From Cloacibacillus porcorum (GTDB taxonomy: Bacteria; Synergistota; Synergistia; Synergistales; Synergistaceae), in contig NZ_CP016757.1 of NCBI RefSeq assembly GCF_001701045.1, positions 2,256,218 through 2,320,217 of the forward strand: DNA of 64,000 nt. The letters run 5' to 3'. The notes under the pieces were generated by a model, which had not been told where the DNA came from, searched no databases, and saw only the letters and a list, made by a program, of their open reading frames with translations. The position numbers and the translations under genes were made by a program. Positions 15,903 through 25,600 of the stretch are shown piece by piece; position 1 is the first letter of the stretch; each line of letters begins with the position of its first letter.

Positions 15903-16017
15903 GGATGTCCCCCTGTTCGTTTCAGATTTTTCACTTATCCCCTTATCCTATAATGTTTTTCGCATTGGCGCAATAGATTTTTGCCGCGGGATAGGCAGCG
16001 GCGGGAAACCACCGCCG

Positions 16018-17097
16018 TTATTTGTCGTACCGGAATACCCTTGCGCGCTCGCTGCCGCTGAGTATGCGGTAGGCCCCGTGCGCGAGCGACTCCATCTCAT
16101 TTTCTCCCGGATAGAGCTTCACGGGGGCGATAAAACCGATACGGCGTTCGATCTCGTCCGTGAGCATCTTTGAGTGCGCGAGGCCGCCGGTAAGGATGAC
16201 CGCGTCCGCTTTGCCGCAGACGGAGGCGGCGAGGTTGGCGATAAATTTAGCTATTTGCAGCGCCATCGCCTCATAGACCAGCCGTGCCTTTTCGTCGCCC
16301 GCGGCGATCATCTGTTCGACGCGGCGGGCGTCGCTGGTGCCGAGATAACCGAAGAGGCCGCTGTCGCCGCGCATGACGCGCAGTTTGTCGCGCATGTCGG
16401 TTTTATTCTTTCTGACCAGATATTTTATCAGCTGGATCACCTGCTGGCCGCCGGCGCGCTCCGGCGAGAATGGACCTTCGTCGTCTCCCACGACGTCGAC
16501 GATGAGTCCCTTTTTGTGCAGCGACATCGAGATGCCGCCGCCGAGATGCGCGATGATGAAGGTACAGTCGCCGTAGGCGCGTCCCATCTCCGACGCCGCG
16601 CGGTGCGCCGTAGCGCGCATGTTGAGGCAGTGGGTCACGGAGACGCGCGGCATATCAGGGATGCCGCTGATGCGGGCGACAGGCTCCAGCTCGTCCGTTG
16701 AAATACCGTCGTAGATATAGGCGTGCGGGATATCATACTTCCGCCGCAGTTCGAAGGCGATGCAGGCGGCGACGTTCGAGGCGTGTTCCTCCGCGCAGAC
16801 GTTGAGCAGATAGTCCACCATCACGTCGTTTATCTCGTAGCCGCCGGCGTGTATCGGCGGCAGTATTCCGCCGCGCGCGACGATCGCGTCGAAGGCCCCA
16901 TACTCGGCGACGGCCTCTCTCATAAAGTCGTCGGCCAGCTCCTGACGCATCGGCAGCTGATCCGCCATATAGGGATATTTCTCAAGAAATTCTTTCGTGT
17001 GTTCAAATTCTCTCTGAACGACCTTTTTATCGTCAAAGTAAACCGCCATTTTTGTAGATGTCGAACCGGTGTTGAGCACCATGATCTTATATGTCAT
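16018..17097 (-). CDS. buk: Butyrate kinase
   Basis: A 359-residue acetokinase-family enzyme. It converts butyryl phosphate and ADP to butyrate and ATP, or acts on branched-chain acyl phosphates. The N-terminal VLNTGSTSTKMAVYFDD is the phosphate-binding motif; IIAHLGGGISMSLHKKGLIVD and DDEGPFSPERAGG are characteristic of butyrate rather than acetate kinase. GAGGAGG precedes the ATG. No phosphotransbutyrylase gene is adjacent, so the partner must be elsewhere. It suits an amino-acid fermenter gaining ATP from acyl-CoA. Confidence 0.95.
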   Translation of the reverse strand: MTYKIMVLNTGSTSTKMAVYFDDKKVVQREFEHTKEFLEKYPYMADQLPMRQELADDFMREAVAEYGAFDAIVARGGILPPIHAGGYEINDVMVDYLLNVCAEEHASNVAACIAFELRRKYDIPHAYIYDGISTDELEPVARISGIPDMPRVSVTHCLNMRATAHRAASEMGRAYGDCTFIIAHLGGGISMSLHKKGLIVDVVGDDEGPFSPERAGGQQVIQLIKYLVRKNKTDMRDKLRVMRGDSGLFGYLGTSDARRVEQMIAAGDEKARLVYEAMALQIAKFIANLAASVCGKADAVILTGGLAHSKMLTDEIERRIGFIAPVKLYPGENEMESLAHGAYRILSGSERARVFRYDK

Positions 17098-17511
17098 TAC
17101 ACGCCGCCTCCTCGTGATATTCGCTTATTTTCAGACTAATCTTATCGATTATATTTTATCATCTATTTAACAGATATTACCGTATAAATTAAGTGATATA
17201 TTATCTTTCGCCAATGATAGATATATCAATATCATATTATAGACACCTAAAAGAAATTTCTAAAATACATTTTATAAAAACCATCAGCCTCTATTTTTAA
17301 AAAAATATCATTATGTTTGTACCTGCCGGCAAAAACGATTATTATAAAAATTAGAGGCCCTTTATCCATATAAAAATAAAATGGCATGGTAAATTTAGAT
17401 ATTTTATTTATATATTTATACTTTTTTATTATTTATATTTATTTTTAAACGTAATTTTGTAATAATAACCTCATCTTTTATCAAAGTTTACAAATTTTAT
17501 GTTATTTTTTA
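17098..17511. other. AT-rich intergenic region with no gene
   Basis: Between butyrate kinase and the secretion operon promoter lie about 410 bases that are mostly A and T, far below the composition of the flanking genes. I see no open reading frame or RNA gene. It contains many TATA-like boxes and short A/T tracts. It could be an upstream activating or bent-DNA region for the strong promoter at 17512. Confidence 0.6.
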
Positions 17512-17540
17512 TTGACAACAAACCCAATCTTAAATATTAT
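17512..17540 (+). promoter_or_regulatory. Strong sigma-70 promoter of the type I secretion operon
   Basis: TTGACA (17512-17517) and TATTAT (17535-17540) are 17 bases apart, giving a start near 17547. A dyad, ATTGAC and GTCAAT separated by 8 bases (17541-17560), covers the predicted start point and could be an operator. Confidence 0.8.
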
Positions 17541-17656
17541 ATTGACGAGCTGCAGTCAATGCAGAACGCCCACATCGCGGAGTTTCCGCCTTGTGGGCTT
17601 TTATTTTGGCGGCAGAACGCCCACATCGCGGAGCTATCGCGGCGTGGGCGTTTTTT
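17541..17656 (+). promoter_or_regulatory. Leader with two tandem terminator-like hairpins (attenuator or small RNA)
   Basis: A 22-base repeat, GCAGAACGCCCACATCGCGG plus AG, occurs at 17561-17582 and 17612-17633, a 51-base period. Each copy forms the 5' arm of a hairpin followed by T-rich sequence. Hairpin 1 pairs GCCCACA (17568-17574) with TGTGGGC (17592-17598) and GCGGA with TCCGC inside, then TTTTATTTT. Hairpin 2 pairs CGCCCAC (17618-17624) with GTGGGCG (17644-17650), then TTTTTT. The 3' arms differ yet both pair with the same 5' arm. Transcripts from the promoter at 17512 must pass both before the tolC-like gene, so attenuation or a short regulatory RNA is likely. Confidence 0.75.
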
Positions 17657-17679
17657 ATCTTTAGGAAATGGGTGAAGAG

Positions 17680-19068
17680 ATGAGAAAAATTCTTGTTTTT
17701 GTGTTAATGTGCTTACTCCTCCCTTCCGTCGCGGCGGCGGACGAAGGCCAGACAGTCACGATACGGCAGACGATCCAGCGCGCGCTGGAAAGTTATCCCG
17801 AGGTACAGGGAAAACTGCACGCCTACGGGGCCTCGCGCCACGATCTTGAGGGCTCCTATTCCGGCTACCGGCCAAAGCTCGACGTCTACGCCGGCGTCGG
17901 ACGCTACAACCTCGACGGCGACGGTTACCGCTATACGGCAGGAGATATGTACAACCACGACTATGACGGACTTTCCGCCGTCGCGACCCAGCCGATATAC
18001 GACGGCAACCTCACGAACAGCTCCGTAAAACGCTATAAATACGCGAAGAACATGCGTTACTTCGATCTGCTCTCCACGATGGAGCAGGTCAGCTACGCCG
18101 CCTTCCGCTCGCATCAGGATGTCGTCCGCTACCGCGAACTGGTGGCGCTTGCGAAGGGGAACCTGACACGCCACGAGGAGGTCCTGAAAAAGGTCCAGAA
18201 ACGCACGCAGGCGGGCGTCGACAGCTCGGTGAACTACGACACGGCATATGGACGCGTCGCGCTCGCGCGGGTCAACCTCATAACGGAGGAGAGCAACCTG
18301 CACGATGCCGAAACGCAGTACGCGCGTATCGTCGGCGAAGCGCCGGCGGCCAACCTTGAGGACCACGCGATCGACGTCACCCTTCCGGCGCTGCCGCAGG
18401 AGGGGCGAAAGGCGGCGCTCGCGGGCAACTATCAGCTCATATCGTACGCAGAGAACGCGGAGTCGATGCGACACATCGTCGGCGAGCAGGCCTCGCGTAT
18501 GCGACCGAAGGTCGACGTGCGCGCGGGAACCTACCTGAACAATAACGACGACGGCACGCAGGGACGCAAGGACAAGGCCTTCGTCGAGCTGGTGCTCCAC
18601 TGGAACCTCTATAACGGCGGCCTCGATAAAGAGAATATCAAAAAGGCCATCGAGCAGTACAAAGAGTCGGAAGAGCTCTACGGCAAACTTGAACGCGACG
18701 TCGTCCAGTCGGTGCTCATCGCCTACAACGACATCAAGAACACCGAAAAACAGATACCGAACCTCGAGACGCACGTAAAGACCGCGGACGTGACGCGCAC
18801 CGCCTACACGAAGCAGTTCGAGGCGGGCAGACGCAGCCTCTTCGACCTGCTCGACTCGGAAAACGAATATTTCCAGGCCAGCATGAGCTACGCGAACGCG
18901 AAATACAACATGAAGAATATGAAGGCGGAATATCTTGCCGCGACGGGAACGCTGCTGAGCCATTATTCAATAGAGCTCCCCGCGGCGCCCACGCTCGCAG
19001 AGGCCAAGATCGACATGGACAAGATTGTAGAGGAGTTGTCGAAGAGACAGAACGATGAGTCAAAATAG
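17680..19068 (+). CDS. TolC-family outer-membrane channel of the type I secretion system
   Basis: About 462 residues with a signal peptide (MRKILVFVLMCLLLPSVAAA, likely cut before DEG). Two repeated outer-membrane efflux domains follow, with the heptad-rich coiled-coil segments typical of TolC/LapE, including LHWNLYNGG and FEAGRRSLFDLLDSENEYFQA. It forms the trimeric outer-membrane exit duct for the adhesin encoded downstream. An in-frame ATG at 17668 with nearby AGGA would add four residues; I prefer 17680 because it gives a standard signal peptide. The stop overlaps the ABC exporter start by 14 bases, showing translational coupling. Confidence 0.93.
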   Translation: MRKILVFVLMCLLLPSVAAADEGQTVTIRQTIQRALESYPEVQGKLHAYGASRHDLEGSYSGYRPKLDVYAGVGRYNLDGDGYRYTAGDMYNHDYDGLSAVATQPIYDGNLTNSSVKRYKYAKNMRYFDLLSTMEQVSYAAFRSHQDVVRYRELVALAKGNLTRHEEVLKKVQKRTQAGVDSSVNYDTAYGRVALARVNLITEESNLHDAETQYARIVGEAPAANLEDHAIDVTLPALPQEGRKAALAGNYQLISYAENAESMRHIVGEQASRMRPKVDVRAGTYLNNNDDGTQGRKDKAFVELVLHWNLYNGGLDKENIKKAIEQYKESEELYGKLERDVVQSVLIAYNDIKNTEKQIPNLETHVKTADVTRTAYTKQFEAGRRSLFDLLDSENEYFQASMSYANAKYNMKNMKAEYLAATGTLLSHYSIELPAAPTLAEAKIDMDKIVEELSKRQNDESK

Positions 19069-21244
19069 CACCTCTGAACATCTGTCAACGGAAACAGCCG
19101 TGCCGAGGGAGACGTCCAGCCTCCCCGGCGGCGGCCCTCTGGTGGCCTCTCTCACGCTGATCGCGGCGCTCCACGGACGCCGCATTTCGTGTGACGCACT
19201 GCTCTCCGGACTGCCGATGGAGAACGGGGTGCTTACGCCCGCTCTCTTTTCGCGCGCCGCGAAGCGCGCGGGACTTGCCAGCAAAATAATCAAAAGTCCG
19301 TTGGAACGGATAAACGGCCTGCTCTGCCCCGCGGTCCTGATACTCGGCGGCAGCCGCGCCTGCGTTGTCACCTCTATCGATGCGGCGGCGGAGAAAGCCT
19401 CCGTCATCTTCCCCGGAGAGATGGACGAGGGAACTGCGGAACTCTCTTTTGAGACGCTGCGCGATATCTACACCGGCTACGTGATATATTTGAAGCCGCA
19501 GTTCAAGTTCGACGAACGCGCGGGAGCGGACGGCAAGAGGCGCAAAGGGCACTGGTTCTGGGAGACGCTCGCGACGGAGAAAAATATCTACCGCGACGTG
19601 ATCATCGCCTCCCTCCTCAGCAACATCTTCGCCTTCGCGATGCCGCTTTTCGTGATGAACGTCTACAACAGAGTCGTACCGAACAACGCCGTCGAGACCC
19701 TCTGGGTGATGGCAATCGGCGTCTTCATTATGATAACGGCCGACTTCGCGCTGCACATGGCGCGCGGCTACCTTACAGACCTCGCCGCTTCGCGCACGAA
19801 CACGCGCCTCTCCGCCGACATGATGGAGCAGGTATTGTCCATGCGCAGCGAGGCGCGCCCCGCCTCGGTCGGCTCGATGGTCAACAGCATTCAGGGATTC
19901 GACAGCGTACGCAGCTTCATCTCCTCAGCGACGGTATTCGCCTATGTCGACCTGCCCTTCTCGATCTTTTTCATCATCGTCATCGCGATCATCGCCTGGC
20001 CGCTCGCCATACCGATACTGATCGGCGGCCTGCTCGTGCTCGCCGAGGCGGTCATGGTGCAGAAACAGATGCGGGAACTCTCGGAGACGACGAACCGCGC
20101 CAGCTCGCTGAAAAACGCGACGATGGTCGAAAGCCTAGTCGCAATAGAGTCGGTCAAAACACAGAACCTTGAGAGCACCGTCCAGAACCGCTGGGAAAAG
20201 ACCGTCGCCCACCTCGAGGCGGCGAACGTGAAGATGCGGCTGCTCTCCTCCGCAGTCATCAGCTGGACACAGTGGATCAACGTCACCATATCGATCGCGA
20301 CGATGGTCATCGGCGTCTACCTCATCCGCGCGAACGCCATAAGCATGGGCTCGCTGATCGCCGCCTACATGCTCTCCTCGCGCGCGATGATGCCCATCAG
20401 CCGCGTCGCGGGGCTTCTCATGCAGTACTACTCCACCTCGCGCTCCCTCTCGGCGCTCGACGACATCATGAACAAAGAGACGGAACATGAGGAGGGAGTC
20501 ACCTTTCTCAGCCGCCCCGACATCGCGGGCGGCATACAGTTCCGGGACGTCGGCTTCGCCTATCCCGAGCAGGAGCGTCCGGCGCTCTCGGCGCTGAACT
20601 TCACCGTCAAACCGGGGGAACACGTGGCGATAGTCGGCCCCATCGGCTCCGGCAAGAGCACCCTCTTCAAACTCATACTCAAACTCTTCCGCCAAACGGA
20701 GGGCTCGATCCTCATCGACGGCACCGACAGCCGCCAGATGGACCCCGCCGAGCTGCGCCGCGCCGTCGGCGTCGTGCCGCAGGAGGTAATGCTTTTCTAC
20801 GGGACCCTGCGCGACAACCTTGTGATGGGAAATCCCTACATCACCGACCAGGCCCTGCTTCAGGCGATCCAGATAAGCGGCGTGGACGGCATTGTGAAAA
20901 ACCACCCCAAAGGATTCGACATGCAGGTCGGCGAACGCGGCGCAAACCTCTCCAGCGGGCAGCGGCAGGCGGTGGCTATCGCCCGCGCCGTGCTGAAAAA
21001 TCCTTCGCTGCTGCTGCTCGACGAACCCACCTCGGCGATGGATTCCGGAAGTGAGGAGCGTGTGCGCCACAACCTGAAAATATTCGCGAAAGACAAGACG
21101 CTGTTGCTCGTGACCCACCGCACGGCGCTGCTCGACCTCACGGAACGGGTCATCGTCCTTGACGGCGGACGGATCGTGGCAGACGGCCCCAAAGAGCAGA
21201 TACTCGCGGCCCTCAAAGAGGGCGCAATTGGGAGGGCCTACTGA
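19055..21244 (+). CDS. Type I secretion ABC transporter/permease (LapB/RtxB-like)
   Basis: A 729-residue exporter in the inner membrane. Residues about 25-150 form a C39-peptidase-like domain with no catalytic Cys-His pair, as in transporters of RTX/LapA adhesins, which do not cut the substrate. A six-helix membrane domain follows from about residue 180. The ATPase domain has Walker A GPIGSGKSTLFK, signature LSSGQRQ, Walker B LLLLDEPTSAMD and switch VTHRTALL. It powers export of the adhesin through the TolC-like duct. Confidence 0.95.
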   Translation: MSQNSTSEHLSTETAVPRETSSLPGGGPLVASLTLIAALHGRRISCDALLSGLPMENGVLTPALFSRAAKRAGLASKIIKSPLERINGLLCPAVLILGGSRACVVTSIDAAAEKASVIFPGEMDEGTAELSFETLRDIYTGYVIYLKPQFKFDERAGADGKRRKGHWFWETLATEKNIYRDVIIASLLSNIFAFAMPLFVMNVYNRVVPNNAVETLWVMAIGVFIMITADFALHMARGYLTDLAASRTNTRLSADMMEQVLSMRSEARPASVGSMVNSIQGFDSVRSFISSATVFAYVDLPFSIFFIIVIAIIAWPLAIPILIGGLLVLAEAVMVQKQMRELSETTNRASSLKNATMVESLVAIESVKTQNLESTVQNRWEKTVAHLEAANVKMRLLSSAVISWTQWINVTISIATMVIGVYLIRANAISMGSLIAAYMLSSRAMMPISRVAGLLMQYYSTSRSLSALDDIMNKETEHEEGVTFLSRPDIAGGIQFRDVGFAYPEQERPALSALNFTVKPGEHVAIVGPIGSGKSTLFKLILKLFRQTEGSILIDGTDSRQMDPAELRRAVGVVPQEVMLFYGTLRDNLVMGNPYITDQALLQAIQISGVDGIVKNHPKGFDMQVGERGANLSSGQRQAVAIARAVLKNPSLLLLDEPTSAMDSGSEERVRHNLKIFAKDKTLLLVTHRTALLDLTERVIVLDGGRIVADGPKEQILAALKEGAIGRAY

Positions 21245-22662
21245 TGCTGGAGCCAATGAACAAAGATAGCTTTGAAAAGGCCGGCAAAGCAATCGCTAAA
21301 GTTGAGAACTTCGGCGGCGGCGTCACGCGCCGGGTCTTCGGCCTGCTCTTTAAGGAAAACGCGCGCCGCCCGGGCGACTGGGCCAGCGACGCCGCCTGGG
21401 CCGAGGCGGAAGAAAAGCCGCTCAAGGCCAGGGCAATAGTCTACATCGTGCTCGCAACCTTCCTCCTGCTGCTGCTCTGGATGTCCATCGCCAAAGTCGA
21501 CGAGGTCGTCACCGGCAGCGGCAAGGCCATCCCCACCTCCGGCACCCAGATGGTGCAGGCGATCGACGGCGGCATGGTGGAAGAGATACTTGTGAAAGAA
21601 TCGCAGACGGTCAGCAAAGATGCCGTCCTCGTGAAGATAAACCAGACCCGTTCCTCCTCCTCCCTCGGGGAGCGCAACGCGCAGCTGCTGGCGCTCACCG
21701 CCAAGGCCTCGCGGCTGGAGGCACAGACACAGGGCAAGCCCTTCATCGCCCCCGTTGAGGCGGCAGCCTCAATGCCGAACATCATCGAGCACGAACGCCG
21801 CCTCTACCAGACGAGCCTCGATGAGATGCGCTCCGCCGTCAGGGTGGCGCGCGACCAGGCCTTTCAGCGCCGCCAGGAGCTCGTGGAGGCCAACGCGCGC
21901 CTCTCGCAGCTCACGGGAGCCTGCGAACTTGCGGAAAACGAGCTCAACGCAACAAAACAGCTGCTCTCGTCAGGAGCCGTCTCCGAGCTTGAGGTGATAC
22001 GCCTCGAAAAAGAGTCGGCCCGCGCAAAGGCCGACCGCGACCAGGCGCGCGCGCAGATCACGCGTACCAGGGGCGCGATACAGGAGGCCGAGGGACAGAT
22101 AAAAGAGACCGAGCTGCGCTACCTGAACAGCTGGCGCAGCGAACTCACCGCGACGCTGCGGGAGCTCGAAAGCCTCGAAGAGGGAAACAAGGCGCTTATC
22201 GACCGCGTATCACAGGCGGAGATAAGGGCCCCCATCAGCGGCACCATCAAGCGGCTCTTCGTAAACTCCAAGGGAGCCGTCATCATGCCCGGCGGCGCGG
22301 TGGCCGAGATCGTCTCGGACCAGGACGCGCTCGTCGTAGAGGCGCGCCTCGCGCCGAACGACAGAGCCTTCGTCCGGGCGGGAATGCCGGTCGTCGTAAA
22401 GGTCACCGCCTATGAATACGCCGTTTACGGCGGCCTCGAGGGGACGGTCGAATACATCGGCCCCGACACCATCACAGACGAAAAGGGCAACACCTACTAC
22501 ACCGTCCGTATCAGGACGAAAGAGACCAGCTTCGGCCCGGACCGGCCGATACTGCCGGGCATGGTCGCGCAGGTCGACATCATGACGGGAAAACGTACAA
22601 TATTAGCCTACCTCTTGCGGCCGCTCTTCCGCGCCAAAGAAAAGGCATTCAGAGAACATTAG
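21244..22662 (+). CDS. HlyD-family membrane fusion protein (LapC-like)
   Basis: A 472-residue periplasmic adaptor. One transmembrane helix lies at about 60-80 (IVYIVLATFLLLLLWMSI). A lipoyl-like half (VEEILVKESQTVSKDAVLVKIN), a long coiled coil rich in Glu, Arg and Ala (residues 150-310), and the second barrel half with ISGTIKRLFVNSKGAVIMPG follow. It links the ABC exporter to the TolC-like channel. Its ATG overlaps the exporter stop by one base (TGATG). Confidence 0.95.
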   Translation: MLEPMNKDSFEKAGKAIAKVENFGGGVTRRVFGLLFKENARRPGDWASDAAWAEAEEKPLKARAIVYIVLATFLLLLLWMSIAKVDEVVTGSGKAIPTSGTQMVQAIDGGMVEEILVKESQTVSKDAVLVKINQTRSSSSLGERNAQLLALTAKASRLEAQTQGKPFIAPVEAAASMPNIIEHERRLYQTSLDEMRSAVRVARDQAFQRRQELVEANARLSQLTGACELAENELNATKQLLSSGAVSELEVIRLEKESARAKADRDQARAQITRTRGAIQEAEGQIKETELRYLNSWRSELTATLRELESLEEGNKALIDRVSQAEIRAPISGTIKRLFVNSKGAVIMPGGAVAEIVSDQDALVVEARLAPNDRAFVRAGMPVVVKVTAYEYAVYGGLEGTVEYIGPDTITDEKGNTYYTVRIRTKETSFGPDRPILPGMVAQVDIMTGKRTILAYLLRPLFRAKEKAFREH

Positions 22663-22678
22663 ACAGGAGGAGACAGAC

Positions 22679-25600
22679 ATGGCAAAACAGATCGTGACAA
22701 AGGCAGAGGGAGAAGTTTACCGGCTGGATGCTGACGGAGGCAAAATAAAGCTGCAGACCGGCGACATCGTCGAGGCCGGAACGCGGATAATAACTGAAAC
22801 CGGAGCCTCCGTGCGTTTCGAGGACGAAAACGGCATACCGATGGAGCTTGGAGAAAACTCCGGCGCCGTTCTATTCAGCGACGTTTTAATAGAACCGGGA
22901 GACACGCTCTTCGCAATGGACACGGAAGCGGCGGAAGAATCGGCCGCTGAAGGACCTCAGGACGGTGAGGAACTGCCGCTGCCCTCCGACAGCGAGAGCA
23001 AGAGCGACACCGTCAGCGAAATGCACTCGTTCGTCAATATGACGCGCACCGAATACGGCGGCGACATAAACCTCAGCTACGCGCGCGACGTCAACGTTAC
23101 TAGAGAGATAGAGGGACGCGCCTCGCTGAACCCGAGGATAGAATACGACTACAACGTCTCCATCATCCAGGAGGTAAAATCCTACGAAGACCCGCGCTTC
23201 CCCTTCGACGGCGGCGGACGCGGCGGCGAGGAAAGCCGCTTCGAGCCCGTACGTCCCGCGGCGGATACCATTCCGATGCCGGAGACCACCGGCACCGCGG
23301 CGATGACGGACGAAGACGTCCCCGTCGTCATCGACCCGCTGGAAAACTTCGTCATCCCCTCGGGATTACAGCTCACCGTCACGGGAGCCTCCGCGCAGTA
23401 CGGTACCGTGCAGATAATCGACGGGAAAATAGCCTACCAGCCAAACGCCGATTACCACGGCGGCGACAAGATCACCGTCACCGTCACCGACCAGGCGGGG
23501 CGCACGTACGAAAGCGAGGTCGACGTCACCGTCAGCCCCGTCGACGACACCGTCGACGACAGCGACAGCGTCACAGAACACTCCTCCGTCGACACCGACG
23601 TCCTCGCGAACGACAAATTCGCCGACCTCCCCGGCGCGAAGGTGACGGATGTGACGCAGGGACAATACGGCGAGGTTACGATAAACGAGGACGGCACCGT
23701 CAAATATACCCCGAAAACGGACTGGCTCGCGGAGGGCGAGAAGCTGACCGACACCTACCAATACACCGTCACCACCGCCGCCGGCAACACCGAAACGGCG
23801 ACCGTGACGATCACTATAACCGGGACAAACGACGCGCCGCTGCTCACCGACGACGTCAGATACGTCACGGAAGACGCCCCGGACACCAACACCGGACTTC
23901 CGCACGGCAGCTCCTTTGACAACGACGACACCTCAAAAGTCACCGGCAACATTCTGGCCAACGACAGCGACCCCGATCAAACCGACACGCTGGCAGTGAC
24001 GAAAATAGAATTCAGCGACGGCACGACAACGACAGTGAACGCGGGAGAGACGATCGCCGGCAAATACGGAAGCCTGACGGTAAACAGCGACGGGACATAC
24101 ACCTACACGCTGAACGACGGCACGAACGGAGACAAGAATAACAACGTCCAGCAGCTCATGGCGGATGAAAAGGCGACGGATGAATTTACCGTCTCTGTTA
24201 CAGACGGGCACAACATAAAGACGGAGACCGTCACCATTCACATCACCGGCACTAACGACGCGCCGGTGATAACGATGGAGGCGGGCGACAGCGACGGACA
24301 CGACTTTACGGGCGGCGATACCCTTTCGCAGGACGGCACGCTGACCGTCGCCGACATTGACGTGAAGGACACCGTTGGCACCGAAAAAATGGATTCCCTC
24401 ACCGTCAGCGGCAATTATACTGAAAACAGCCTTCCCGGCGGCCTTACCGTCGACGATTTGAAAGACATGCTGACGATCGAGAACGGCTCGATTGACGGCA
24501 GCTCTACGGACGGCAAGATAGACTGGCACTTCGACGCGGGCGGAGACGGCAAATTCGACTTCCTCGCCGACGGCGAAAAGCTCACGCTCACCTACAAGGT
24601 GAAATCCACCGACGGCTCCGGCGCGGAAGCCACGCACGACATCAAGATCACCATCACCGGCACCAACGACGCTCCGGTCATCTCTCTCGGCGACGGCGAC
24701 TCGGCGGATGGCGGCGTCAGGGAGACGGATTCGGGCAGCCTCACGGCAAGCAATACCATGACGGTAACGGACGCCGACATCTCCGACACGGTGAGCACGA
24801 CCGTTACTGGTGTCAAAGTATCCGGATCCGGCGACATCGCGGGCCATATCCCGGACGAGCAGGAGCTTCTTGGCATGTTCACCGCTGAAACCAGCGGACT
24901 CACGGACACCACGACGGAGGGAAAGATCAACTGGGCCTTCAACACCGGCGACAAGACCTTCGACTACCTCGCCGTCGACGAAGAGGTCAAGCTGACATAC
25001 ACGATAGAAGTAAAAGACAGCAGCGGAGCCACAGTTACCAAAGATATCGTCGTGACGGTCACCGGCAGCAACGACAGCCCCGTGATAAGCGTCGGCAACG
25101 GAGACAGCTACTCTATCTCCTTCGACGATGAGAACGACGCAAACATCGCCGACGGTTCGGCGGGCGGCACGCTCACCCTCACCGACGTGGACGTCAGCGA
25201 CAAGGTCGGCGTGACGGTCGATAAAGTGGAGATCGACGGCAGCTACACCTACAACGGCGATCTGCCAGCCGGCCTGCAAGAGGCGCTGAAAAATATGCTC
25301 TCCGTGACCACAGAAGACATACTCTCCAATACGGAGACAAGCAAACAATTCAACTGGAAATTCAACGCAGGGGCAAACGACAAATTCGACTTCCTCGCCG
25401 ATGGTGAGACGCTTACGCTGAAATACACGGTCAAGGCCGACGACAAAAACAACATTGCCGGCAATACATCCGACCCTTACAATGAAATGTCGACCGACAC
25501 GCACGAGATCACCGTCACCATCACAGGCACGAACGACGCGCCTACGTTAAATACGACCGCAGAGGTTAAGTACGACGTTATTGAAGATGTCACGACCGAA

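Noticed and set aside
17561..17633. Two copies of a 22-base direct repeat, CRISPR-like at first sight
   Set aside because: Only two copies, each part of a hairpin followed by a T tract, with no further repeats, spacers or cas genes.
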